From: Malurus cyaneus samueli | Lineage: Eukaryota > Chordata > Aves > Passeriformes > Maluridae | DNA length: 64,000 nucleotides | Direction: 5' to 3' | NCBI GenBank assembly: GCA_009741485.1 | Contig: CM019214.1 | Coordinates: 1,158,002-1,222,001, forward strand | Part shown: piece by piece, positions 43,790 to 55,573 of the stretch | Layout of the letters: every line of letters begins with the position of its first letter | Position numbering within the stretch: the stretch's first letter is position 1 | Position numbers and translations under genes: made by a program | Notes under the pieces: generated by a model | What the model was told of the DNA's origin: nothing | Seen by the model: the letters and a program-made list of their open reading frames with translations, nothing else | The model's database searches: none

Positions 43790-46246
43790 TGTGCGTTTGA
43801 TGAGGATAGCAGCACAGGCAAAGGAAGAAAATGATAGTGTGTGAACATGCATTACCTTCCCAGCAGGGAAGGGACTTGCCCCTGAGGGTCATGTTGACCT
43901 TAGGCATTTAGAGAGTGAGATACCTGGAAATTTCATGTTGAACAGCTACAGAGACCAGCAGGCATAGCTGTAAGGGGCTGGATGCCCAGACGTGGGCTGA
44001 GAAGCAGACAGTTGAGGACTAGCACCAGGCAGCCCTGTCTGCTGCAGAGGGAGTGAAGCCGGGCATGCACACCCCTCCTCCCCTTCTCAGAAGGCTGTGA
44101 TTGCCTCTGTAAGGAGTTATCAGGCCAAACACTCAGAATATTTTGCTGGGGAATACGTTTTACTTAATTGAGCGGAAAAAAAAAATTACACGGACATGGA
44201 GGGTTTCTAACAATGCAGAGATGAGGGAACATGAGCTTCTTAAAAAATAAAAGCCAGAAGTCCCATTGCTACAAGCAGTACTCAGAATATAAAATATTTG
44301 CATGCATCGCAGTGGCTGGAGCTTGACATGTCTGCATAACTTTGAAGGTCTGTTTGATTCCCTTATAAAGAATTTAAACCCAATCTGGTTTGAAGCTAAT
44401 TCCTTTTGCCTTAATTCCTTCTCAGCTAATAGGAAGCCAAAAAACAAAGACGGCTCAACAGGTTCTGTGATAGAGATACACCACGTTTGTCCCAGAGATG
44501 ACTGGACTGGGTTTCTGATGTGCTTTGCTGAAGAGGGAATAGCAGTATTTGGACAGCAAAGCTGTTGGACCTATTTGACAGGAAGGCTGTGCACTTCACA
44601 GGATCATGGGACAGCAGAAGTGTCATAATACCTGTGAGTTTGTCTAGCCTAACCCTCTTGTTCAATTGCCTCTAAGTGTGTATTTCTCATCTTGCAGGTC
44701 TTTAAGCTCTAGCAATAAATGAGCTGAGAGGGAAAAAAAGAAAGACACTTCCCACCAATTTGCAAAATACATTAATTTTTCTCTTTCTACCAAAAGGATG
44801 AGAAGCAGACAGAGCCGAATTTGTAATTTGAAAAACTTATTACATCCTGAGGATTCATTTGAGGGTGAAATTCTAGCCATTCCTTAAAATCCTGGAAGCC
44901 ATATGTATTCTTAGTGAAGTGTGTGCAGCGAGTTGTGCTCCATGAACGAAAGAGCAGAGCAGCGGCGGCTCCGGACAGGGGGCAGTGCTGTCCCTCTGCT
45001 CCAGAGCCTTTTACAAAGGCGCGGCTTTTTTTTTCCGATTCTTTCCTGGTTAATAATGTTCTACACGGGCAGCTCCTTAAAGTGCTCCTACAGCTATTCT
45101 CAGGTAATAACCCCGCATTGTGTGTTGTCTGTCTGAGCGCTGTCATTGGGGAGAGACCACCCTGACCATTCATGGTGTGGCTCTGTGAGGAGCCTGCATT
45201 GACATTGCTGGGGGGCTCAGAGGGCTCCAGTGCCCCTCTGCTGTGATCTTCATCTAAAGACACTGGCGCTGCATTACGAGGGCTCTGTATTTTTTTCATT
45301 TCATCTACTTCATCTGTTTGAATGCAAATACACCTTTCATCACATCCTCTCTCACTCAGACTGTCATGATCCATTTTCCACTGTGTGCATCCAGATGGCT
45401 TTTACAGGTTAGATTTCTCCTGCTCATTTTCTTTTTTTTCAGTACAAAGATGACACTCTTTCTTTACTTTAGGCACTAAGAGTGCTTAACTAGGATATTA
45501 ATTTCTGCTGAAAGTTTTACTTTCCTAATCATAGCTGAGTGACTTTCACAGACACATCCCTGGCTAGTGAAGCTCAGCAGTTTGGCAGTTGCCTTCTTCC
45601 CTCTGAAACACGCAGCCTGCTGTGGCAGCTCATGGAGATTTCATGGACATCAGTCTTCCTGTCATCTGCAGCACTGGTGCAGGAGAGCGACAATCTCTCT
45701 TGGCACACAACTTCAGTTCCCAGAGCACATTCTCAGTATCACGGGGCCCATTGATTGCTACCAGGTCGTGTCTCCTGCTGGTGGCATGGGAGGCTTGGCA
45801 GCTGTGCCTCCCTGCCAGAAGGTCCATCAGCTGAAATGCAGCATGGAGCATGTCTGAGAACAGGGGGTTTGTTCTAGTTGTGTTCTACATTAAGTAGTTA
45901 GTGAAATATATGGTGCATTCAGCTTTTTTCATATTACACTCCATAACTGTATTAATAAAAGGTATTTACCCTTCATTATTTTCATTCTCCAGAGGATTAC
46001 AGAAGACAGGATATAATTAATCCAGATGCTCATGTGAATCCAGGGAGGTTGTGTGCAACAGCCACTGTCTCCACTAGAAGTAATTGTGCACATCCACCAC
46101 AGCACAACCTCTATGGCATTTTAAAAGAAGCATGTCTAATTCATGAAAGGGAAGAATTGGTTATTATCAGAATTATCTGTAGCACTCTGGCTTAATTAAG
46201 AGTACTAAAGAAAGATAAAAGGTAGGAGAGAAATGCAGGAAGATGA
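43788..46246. other. No gene recognised; CpG-enriched patch with splice-donor-like site at 44,920-45,130
   Basis: Around 44,940-45,040 CpG is denser than nearby (CAGCGGCGGCTCCGG, AAGGCGCGGC). The plus-strand frame starting at 44,914 runs to TTCTCAG|GTAATAAC near 45,115, a good donor consensus, so a first exon is conceivable. On the other strand a 195-codon frame (44,787-45,374) is open. Neither product is recognisable. Confidence 0.35.
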
Positions 46247-46335
46247 AATTATTTGCCCAAGGTCACAGAATGAAGATTAGCACCTGGGTCTTCAGTGTCC
46301 CAGGCTTGTGCCCAGTCCATTAGATCAGGCCTCCC
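46247..46335 (-). mobile_element. MIR/CORE-SINE-like relic
   Basis: TTTGCCCAAGGTCACAGAATG, then GCACCTGGGTCTTCAGTG..CCAGGC and CCAGTCCATTAGATCAGGCC read like the reverse complement of a MIR SINE (TTGCCCAAGGTCACACAGC..CCCAGG..CTGACTCC..CCACTA). It is old and diverged, in minus orientation, with only the 5'-to-core part visible. Confidence 0.55.
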
Positions 46336-47010
46336 AAATCACCCTTCCTGATGATCAAGTATCTCAAACACCCATGTAATCCTCGCAAGGGGAAAAGCAA
46401 AAATGTCTCAGCATAGTCTGATAAAATTTTAGCAATGCACAAAACATCAGTGGAATTCATTAAAAAGAATATTTATTGAGAAGCAATGTTTAAAAGGTAA
46501 CACTCGAGCTTTAAAGCAGTCAAGGCAATGAAACCTTACTTCAATTTGGAGCTCATATTTTTGTAAAACTAATCAATTAGATCAGACTCCTAATTTAGAG
46601 TACTTATGCTTTCAGCTACATTTCTGAGCTAGGGACAGGCTTTCTAGGATTCACAGCTTTTGAAATAAAAATAATTGCTTTCCAAGGAATGTAAAGTGCT
46701 AAGGAAGTAACCACTTTCTAACCTATTCATCCAGGAGCAGTTCCAGGAGCAGCTTTACATATCTGAGCATCTGCAAGATTTTTAAAGATACAGTTCATTA
46801 GGAGACAACAACGTTTACACTCAGGTTATGGCTGAAAGGACAATGCAAACTCCTTGGGTGTTTCAGGAAGGATGCCAGTATGAACATCAATCCTTCTGAG
46901 CAGCTCTTGTCCAAACATGTTCCTTGGCTGTGTGCTCTGCTCAATCCACCCTCCCGGTTCTCCAGGAGGCCCCTGCTCTCTGAAGCATCCAGTGTCCTTG
47001 CCTGCTCTTC
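46336..47010. other. No gene recognised
   Basis: A+T-rich DNA without nameable features. Confidence 0.5.
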
Positions 47011-47069
47011 CTACCCTACCCTACCCTACCCTACCCTACCCTACCCTACCCTACCCTACCCTACCCTAC
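47011..47069 (+). repeat. (CCCTA)n pentanucleotide repeat, ~12 copies
   Basis: Perfect CTACC repeats. They differ from the vertebrate telomere repeat CCCTAA by one missing A per unit. The minus strand (TAGGG)n has G-triplets with 2-nt loops and could form a G-quadruplex. Confidence 0.95.
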
Positions 47070-50000
47070 GGGACACGCTGAGGGCCTGCTGGAAACATTA
47101 AACTCTGGGGCTGAGGCCAACTCCTGTGTCCTTCTGAAACACCATGGTGAAGGGAACCATTGAGGGATGGAGGTCTGGTCCTGGTGGCCAACATGGACAG
47201 TAAACTCTAAAGAATCAGTGCCATTATCAAAGATCTTCAGGGAAATCCAGATGGTGATTTTCCAACGTTGTTTTGTTGAAACTAAAGCCCTAGAGGTGAA
47301 ATCTGCCATTTCTGAGGTGGAATTTCTGCCCAAACTGTGGAGGGGCTCCTGAATAGCCAAAGGACTGTTCAGGGCAGTGGCCTGGGAGACTGGAATAATT
47401 TCTGGCTGATTTGATGGAGTGCGCTACAGAGTGTACCAACACCAGCCTGAAGGGGCTAATTCAGAGTACCTGTGGATACAGGGCATGTGATTTGGTTTGA
47501 AATTCTCACACAGGTCTCAGGGAGCTGGACAGTTAAGTTACCATTTGCAATCAATCAGGGCTTGGTACAGTTGCCTAACCACATCTAAAGACATTTCATC
47601 CACATGAAACTGGCAGACATGGCAACACATCTGGGGGTGACCTTTGCTCTTCTGGGCCACCAGCTGGGGTCCTACTGTTCCTATGGCATCTCAGCTGCTA
47701 ATAAACACTGATGTTTAGATAAGAGTGGAACCTCTTGCTGCCTTTTAGACACTTTGATGAGGATAAGTTAGACTGTGTCAGTCTGAAACGCCGCCGTGGG
47801 CACACCTTTCTCTCAAACACAAGCTCGTTCGATGTGCCTACCTTGGCAAGCCCTGGTGCCCAGCAGGGCCAGCAGTTTGGGTGCAGCTTTCTATTGACAC
47901 AGCTGTGAGACCTGCCCTTTCTGGCAGTGAGGTGGATCCTGTTGGGCGAGAGCTCTCCACAGCACAGCATAGATGCATCCTTTGTTTCAAGGCTCTTGTT
48001 TGAATCAAGTGAAGCGAGGAGGCCCTGAACTTTGGGTTCCCATATCCCTGGCACTACCCACACTTTCACATCTTTGTTTCTGCAGGCTCTCTGGAGAGAG
48101 AAATTACCTCTAGCACTCATGAGGTACAATCCTAAACCCAACTGGCCATTCTACATTGAACAACTGTTTATTGGCTCCAGCCCAAGGTTTTGTGTGCCAT
48201 CTCAGTGGGATGGGTGGGTCTGTCTTGAGCCTATGGAGTGAGTGGAAAGGTTCCATTTCAAGTTTTTAATTGGAAATGCAAAAGAAAGCTCAAAGAATAG
48301 GATTCACATTGCCTGTTTTTAGTGGGTACTTAGTGTAAGTGACTGCCAAGGCACTGTATACCATATGGGAAAGTCAGTGCCTCCAGGGGTTAAATTGTAA
48401 TGCTTCTCTTTCCCTTACATTATTTTTTATGCTTAAATAGCTATCTGCTCCAGAGGAGGGCAAGAAGGCAGGTGATGGGAAGGTTCATTTGAAATACACA
48501 TCTCCTATCTAATGGGCTGGGTAGGTTAATTCCCTGCCCTGCTAGAGTAGCAAGCCCACAGCTCCTCCATCTAATGCCAAACCACCTCAGAGCAATTGAA
48601 CGCTGCCCTTGGGCCCGCTAAAGCCAAACTGCTTGACAACATGGAAAAGCCCACCATTCACAGTCCTTTATTTTGTATCATCAGGATTCAATTCTTGCTT
48701 GAACTTAATAGAAAACAGATTCGAGTCTTATAAGACTGCAATACAAAGTTATACCGGCAGCACTTGCCTCTGGTTTTGAGTACTTGGTGAATGTTTTCTT
48801 CTTCAGAGAGTGGATTTTAAAATCCAAAACAAAGAAAACTTAATTCGAAATTTAATGGGCTGAGATTAAAACCCCTGGGATTACACTAACCTTGAAAGGA
48901 ATTACATTTTTCCTTAGACACTTGTGCTAGAGACTCATTTTGTCATTTGCACCCCTCCCAAAAGATGTAAACCTGCTTCCTGATATTCATCGTAGCTGCC
49001 ATCTCAGATCCACATACACCCAAATTTTGATATTCTTAAAAGGTCCAAGGCTTTCTAACTCAGCAGGAAGAGGCATAGAGAACCCAACAGGCTCTCCTCA
49101 GAAATCACTTTAAAAAGCCCTATCTTTTGCAAAAATCCACCTGAGCCAAAACACTGTAAACCATTAGAAATTACAGTAGATACACAACGTGCAAGTATTA
49201 ATTTTGTCTAGGACTTAGCTCTTCCCAGATATGCTTGTGTGATTTTCTGCCAAAGCATCATTGTATTCCCATGCTTCTGGAATAAGTTTTTTTGCACTTT
49301 TTAATTTCCAGCAATAATTTCTTCAAGGCCCTTGAAGTGGGCCTCATAAGAGTGTGATACAAGGTGTTGTGTTATGCAGAGTCCTGTAGTAGTATAAAGG
49401 TCCTCAGGCATCCAGGTACTAACTAGTGGGCACACACAGTTTTTCTTTGGAGTACTTCATGATGCTAGAATGGAGGAAAACTAGGGCATTAATGGCAAGA
49501 CATCCTGCTCTGAAATGAACCACATGAAACCCACCTGATGGCTCTCTTTTGGCAGGGTGGCTGGAAAAGGAAATGCACAATAGCTGTAGTAGATGTCAAG
49601 TTTACAGTTTTTTCCTGAATTTCTTGCATCATACACTCACAAGAATCCTAGGGAGACATGAGCTAAACGGTGCCCTTGAAAAGGAGATACATATCTGGTT
49701 AACAAACTTACTTTCAATCGATAGAGAGCACTGAACAAAGACAATGAAAAATATCACACCTGAAGGAGAAACCTGCAGTTTCTATATCAAATGAAAACAA
49801 ATTGAATTATTGATAAGTGATCTAAGCATTAGCAAGTGATGCTCCTTAGCTGCAACAACCCCTGTTCTGTGTCTTGTCAACACGTGACAGAGGAGACCAT
49901 TATAGCTTTCTACCTGACTCTGGCAAGAACTCCGCTCTTTCCAGGCCTGGGAGATCCAGCTAAAGAAAGATACATTACAGAGAACACAAAGAGCAAAAAA

Positions 50001-53000
50001 GAAAATTGTGAGACATCTGGGAAATTCAGCAGTGGTGGATGCGTGGATAGATGGATGGATAAAAGGGAAGGAGGGGAAGTACTGAGTAATTTGTTCCCTG
50101 AAGATGAATAGTGAAGAAAAGACAGGAATCCTGAATGCCTTAAAATGTGTATAAACTTGCTGTAAGTAGGATGTTGCTCATTTCTTCATCATGACCGAAG
50201 GCAAGACAAGAAATTATCAACTTAAGTTGCAACATGAGAGATTTAGGTTAAATGTAATGATTGTTAAGAATTGGCAGGGGCTACTGAGACTGGCTGGGTA
50301 GTGGTTTAGGGCTGCACAAGACACATATCTCTCAGTAATGGATGTTCACTCCAGCTCGAGGACAGGAGGATGGATTAAAATTAGCTGACCTCCTGAGGTT
50401 TAAGCTGAGCCTACCTTCGTATGATTCTACAAAATGAAAAACAGGCAGTTTGCAAAAGAGATGTCATCTCAAACCAGTATCTCTGAGTAGTCCTGCTCTT
50501 CCACTGCTGCTATTGGTTGGTGGTGTTTTTGGCCGATTAGTTGCATCTGCAATTATTTACACAAGTTAAGCAGACATACAAAGAGGCATGTGATGGGGAT
50601 TTTTTTCAGTGCAGTCTTTGTTTTAAGCCAATCAATTAATTTGGCATCTAATCTCTGTTCCCCTTCTTCTCTGGGATTAGTTTAAATATTTGAACATGTT
50701 AAGAAAGAATTTTAAATAAAAGCTAGAATACATTTCATTGTAAATCTCTTTGTTTTGCAGAAATGTACTTTGACATTTTGTCAGTAATTAAACAGTTTTC
50801 CCAGGTACTTTATCTAGTGTGGTGTTAAAGGCGAGGTCTTGTTGAAATAAGAAAAGTTTACACAGAAGTATGGAAACTCCCTTCAGCATTTCAGGATAAA
50901 GCTCCTGCCTCTGAATGGAACTTGGAATTTTATTTCAGAAAGATATAATGCTGTATTTTTCTTGAACAATAAAATTTATTCCTTTTGTATGTGCAAGGGA
51001 TTTCTTTCAGAAGGGGTTATAGAAATGTTTACAAAAGATACTATTTTTTAACATTATTTTTGTTGAGTCTTTGAAGGAGTAGGTTTCTCAGGTTCAAGAA
51101 CTCTGCAGCTCAGATAATGAAAAGTAATTAAATCATAACCCATGATTTGATAACCATAATCTGATAATCTCTAGGAAATGCAAAAATGCATTCAATATGT
51201 GTTCTCACATGGCTCTTCCTGGAGTGTTACAGATCCAGGTGCAGCATTTCTTTCTAAAAAAAAAATCAACAATCCCTACAAAGTGCAGTGAGAGACTATT
51301 GAAATTAAATTCACTGGAAAATATATAATGATAGGCTGACTGAATGCTTTCTACTGGATTTGAAGGCACTGCTTGCAAACCCAGCAGCATTTTCAGCAAT
51401 CACCATCCCATTCATGTCTCATCTGTGCCCCTGTTCTGTAGGCACCAAGCGTGTAAGTGTCAAACCATTGTGATTACCTGCTTGGAGATCAAGATGTCAA
51501 GCACACACGAGCATCTGAAATTTGAATATTCCTCACTCTTTCCTGCTAGCAGGGCCTTTCATGTACAGTCCTTCTGTTTCTGGCTGTAGCAGCTCCAAGG
51601 CCAGAAGGCAATTTGAGCCAAAGGCAGTGAACTGTAGTGAGCACACCTTGGTATCTGGGTGGGCACGGGGCTCCTGCACTCCCATTGCAGGTGGGAGGGA
51701 TCCAGGCTGGGAGGGAGTGTGGTAAACGGGGCTGTCCCATGTCCCCTGAGATGCACAAGGTCTAGACTCACTCCAAAAAGGCACCTTTGGCCATGACTCC
51801 TGTGTCAGCCTCATCTGAGCACTCTGCATATCCCAGGGAGTCCAAACTGGCCCAAGGTGTCCAAGTTCAAACTCTAGTGCCCAATCAGGAGAGGAATTGA
51901 GCTGAGCTGCCCACTGCTGTCTCCTTTACAATGGGGCACATTGCTCCCTGCCCCCACTGACTGGATCTTCACTCGGGGAAATTTAGGCACCCAGCTCTGA
52001 TGTGGAGCCCTACCATTAGAGACCTTAACCTGGACCCTATCGCAGCTGTGCCTTTGGGATTGCCCTGTCACTGTGTGAGCACTCAAAGATAATTGCTGTG
52101 GCTTCTGAAATTACCCCAGCAACCCCCTTCTGTACCTCTGTCAGACCCTGCCTGTTCTGCTGACTGGAGGACATCTAAGGGATCTAAATGTTCTTCCGCA
52201 TTGGGATTATTTTCTATAAAGGCAGAAATTAAGTCACTGATTGTCTTCCAAAGAAACACAAACTGGCTATGACTGGCACACGAATAACAAAAGGAAGCCT
52301 TTTGAAATTAAAATTAAAGCTGAGACAGTTACATACCCTCAGCTTTAAAAAAAAAAAAATAAAAATTAATGGTAGCTAAGTTTCCAGGATGTCTTTCTAC
52401 CCTCCTCCAGCCATTTGTTTTTTCCTTCCTAAAAAGCTCTGTGTTGTTTTTCTTCATTATTTAGCAGTTGCTGTTTTCCAGAACAGAATGGCTGTGCTTC
52501 AGGTTTTGGCAGGAACAATCCCTTTTTCTATGCTTCACGCTGTTTGTGAAATGCTTTGGGAAACTTTCCACTGAAAAGCATTGTGAAAGCACAAGCTTAT
52601 TATTACTGCAGTGGGGAATAACAGGTTCGGCTGTCGACTCACTGTGTGAGCAGGTGCCAAAATCCTGCTGGGAAATACTGATGGATTTTGCTGATTCACT
52701 GCAGCAGATGGGATGTGTTAGCTGGGCTCTGTGTACCAGGGGGCTGCGGGGACCTGCTCGGCTCTGCTCAGGGGTCTGGAAGTGGGAAGGTGAGCGAGTC
52801 TAAGATTTATACTACAGTAGTGGATAAAGCACAGGTTTTCAGAGCCCAGCCCTCGGGAGAATGGATGGGTTTTGGCCCTCCTTTGTGCCTTGGAGCTCTG
52901 TTTCGAAGCAAGCTGAGAGAGCCATCTGCTTGCTGACTGCTCCAGAGCCGAGCAGTGCTTGTCTCTCCTCCACCTCCCTGTAATTGTTTGCAGCACGCTG

Positions 53001-55335
53001 GGCTTATCCACCTCTCTGCGTGGGTGCAAGGACCCAGGGCCAGAGTTTAATAGGTCTGCAGCGCTGCACTGTGCGAGGCTTGAGAGCCTCACTGCCCAGC
53101 ATCCTTGGCACAGGGTGCTGAGCTGCCTTGAGAGGGCAGAGGATGCTGCAGGGGAGGCAGGCTGTGATGGCTGCAGTCTTGAACATGGCAGGGTCTTGCA
53201 AACTAACGTGACCTCTGCACCGCAAATGTGAGGAAGCAAGGGTGGCTTTGGTGTACAGCGAGTGGCACATCTGAACCGAGCGCCACTGGCAGTGCCCAGT
53301 GCCAGGCTTTGCCCCCTCGGGGAAGGCAGGCTCGTGGAAAGTGTTGGCAGAGTTGGGTGTTTGCTCATAAATCTTGCTGGACACCCTCCCACCCACTTCT
53401 CTTGGACTGCAGGGGACATGGTCAGCTCTGGAAGTGTGAGCCACAGGCCAAAGAAGCAGTGAACTGTTGTACCCTGCTCTTCAGGCAGCCCACACTGGTA
53501 ATTCCCAGGGACTGAGTGTAAGGAAGGGAGAGCACTATGAATACATGCAGGGATGTCATATCCCTCATTCCTGGGTATGTGGAGAAAATGAGATTTGGGA
53601 TAGAAACTTGGAAAGTGGCAGGCACGTCTGCTGTGGATGAATAGCTCAGACCCAACAACAATGCTTAGCAAAAGCAAGGGCTCAGGTGACAATTGAATAG
53701 CAGATCTGGAAATGTCAATGTGTCCCCAGAGTGCTGGGAAACGCTGTCAGCATCTCTCCTAAGGTGCAAGCAAGAGGACTGAAGATGTTTCCTCCTCCTG
53801 TGTTATTGAACTGCTAGTGGGACTGGTGGTTTGCCCTATATCATGCCACTTCTTTTGTCTTCCCTGGTGGACATCCAGGGGACCTGGTCAGCCTGGGTAC
53901 TCCCTGCTGGCACCCAAATTGCCCCAGGAATGCAGTGCTCTGCCCCTGGCTCCTGTGGCAGCCAGCCTTCACTTGCCCATGCCCCTCTTTGCATGGGGAG
54001 AGACTTGTAAGGGCTGCTTGAGGAGAGTGGATAAGCTGAAAAATGCTTCATGCAGCCTCGCTGCTGAACAGGTTTGCAGATAGCAGGGACAGCAGGAGAT
54101 GGTGTCAGCCAAATAAGAATCAACAGCTGTTGAGATCAGTGCTGTGTCAACACAGCAACAGCATCCTCACTTATTAACCAGCATTGTTGAAATTACTTTA
54201 AAAAGAATTTTAAAGGGAGGAGGAAAACTGCACAAATCAGTTTAAGGGATCTCCCTTATTGTAGTATTTCTGGACTTAAGGTACTCTTTCCAAACAAGGC
54301 TGACAGTTAAAAAAAAAACAAAAAAACCCTATGATTTTAGCAGTAGAACTGTTACCTTTGTGTCTTAATTCATTCTGAAGACAGAATCTGCATTACTAAC
54401 ATTTATGTAATCAGACAGAAAAAAACAGAAATATTAAAAAGGTATTAAGCATTCATTGGCAAGAGAAAATCCTACAAAAATGGGGTTTCCTTACATTAGT
54501 TAAATTTGTGACTTTTCAAAGGAAAAGCTGTAATGCAGAAACATCCAGTAATCCCCTCAAAGTGTTGTGTACGTGTGTCAGCTGTGCCCTCCCTCTTCAA
54601 GTCTCCTTTACCAGGCGGTTCACTCTCCCCTGACTCTCCTTTGCATTTCTTCACATGGATGAAGAACCCAGAAGCATTTTCAGATCCTTGAGTATTCCAC
54701 TTTTAGCAGCAATTTCTTCATTTTTCTTCATAAGGAAGCACTTTTCTTGCTCTGTACTTCCATTAAGAAAATGTACAAGCCTAATAGTTACTAAAAGAAA
54801 GTGACTAAAGCTGTCCTAATGTTTTTATGGACTCATTAAAGGTCTTATTAATATTTCTCCATATTGGAAAAAATCTAATTTTTTACTTGTGACATAATCA
54901 GGACCTGCACCTGAGTTTTCAGGGGTGAAACATTTGCCTGTTAACCTTTCCTTCTGCTTTGAACAATCAGTCTTATGAACCTGCTGAACTACAAATCAAA
55001 CCAGGGCTTTTAAAGGAGGCTCCTCTTCTTCTTGAACCCTCTCTTCCTGCTTTGAAGCATTTTCCTGCATAGGCGAGCTGGAACCAAGGGGCCTTGTGGA
55101 GAATTGCCAGGCTAATGGCACTTTAGTCCCTCCGTCTCTTGGCTCCCTGTGTCCTGGGGCTGTCGTGTGCAACAATGGGACTTTGCTGTCAGGAACACAA
55201 CTCTGCTCACTGGGGGTCTTTGGGGCTGATTTCCAGCTGCCACTCCCTATCTGCTTGCTGCTCTTTCCTTCCTGCCTGCTTCAGGTAGTGATCTCCTCTC
55301 TGGTGACCAGTGATAGGACCCAAGTAAGAGCATGA
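47070..55335. other. No gene recognised; about 8 kb
   Basis: Contains a 44-bp segment framed by acceptor- and donor-like sequences (50,761-50,804) and a 324-codon minus-strand frame (52,718-53,692) in a G+C-richer patch. The latter's product is rich in Ser, Leu, Pro, Arg and Cys with no recognisable domain. An A-run lies near 52,348-52,360. Confidence 0.45.
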
Positions 55336-55573
55336 AGCTGTGTCAGGGCAGGTTTAGGCTGGATATCAGGAAAAGGTTCTTCACCCAGAAAGGGGCTGGG
55401 CAGTAGAACAGGCTCCCCGGGGAAGTGGTCACAGCACCAGCTCTGACAGAGTTGAAGAAGCATTTGGACAATGCTCTCAGGCACAAGGTGTGACTCTTGG
55501 GGATGAGCTGTGCAGTGCCAGGACTTTGGTGATCCTTGTGAGTCCCTTCCTACTCATGATATTCTATAATTCT
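55336..55573 (+). mobile_element. CR1 LINE 3' fragment
   Basis: GGTTTAGGCTGGATATCAGG, AAAGGTTCTTCACCCAGAAAGG, AACAGGCTCCCCGGGGAAGTG, then TTTGGACAATGCTCTCAGG and GGTGATCCTTGTGAGTCCCTT..ATATTCTATAATTC are the CR1 3' blocks in order, complete to the degraded ATTCTRTG terminus. Confidence 0.92.

Noticed and set aside
44787..45374. 195-codon minus-strand frame starting MDHDSLSERGCDER
   Set aside because: The first third looks slightly gene-like, but I recognise no family, see no acceptor upstream, and the second half looks like random sequence. Not called.
46990..47070. True interstitial telomere repeat
   Set aside because: Unit is CCCTA, not CCCTAA, throughout.
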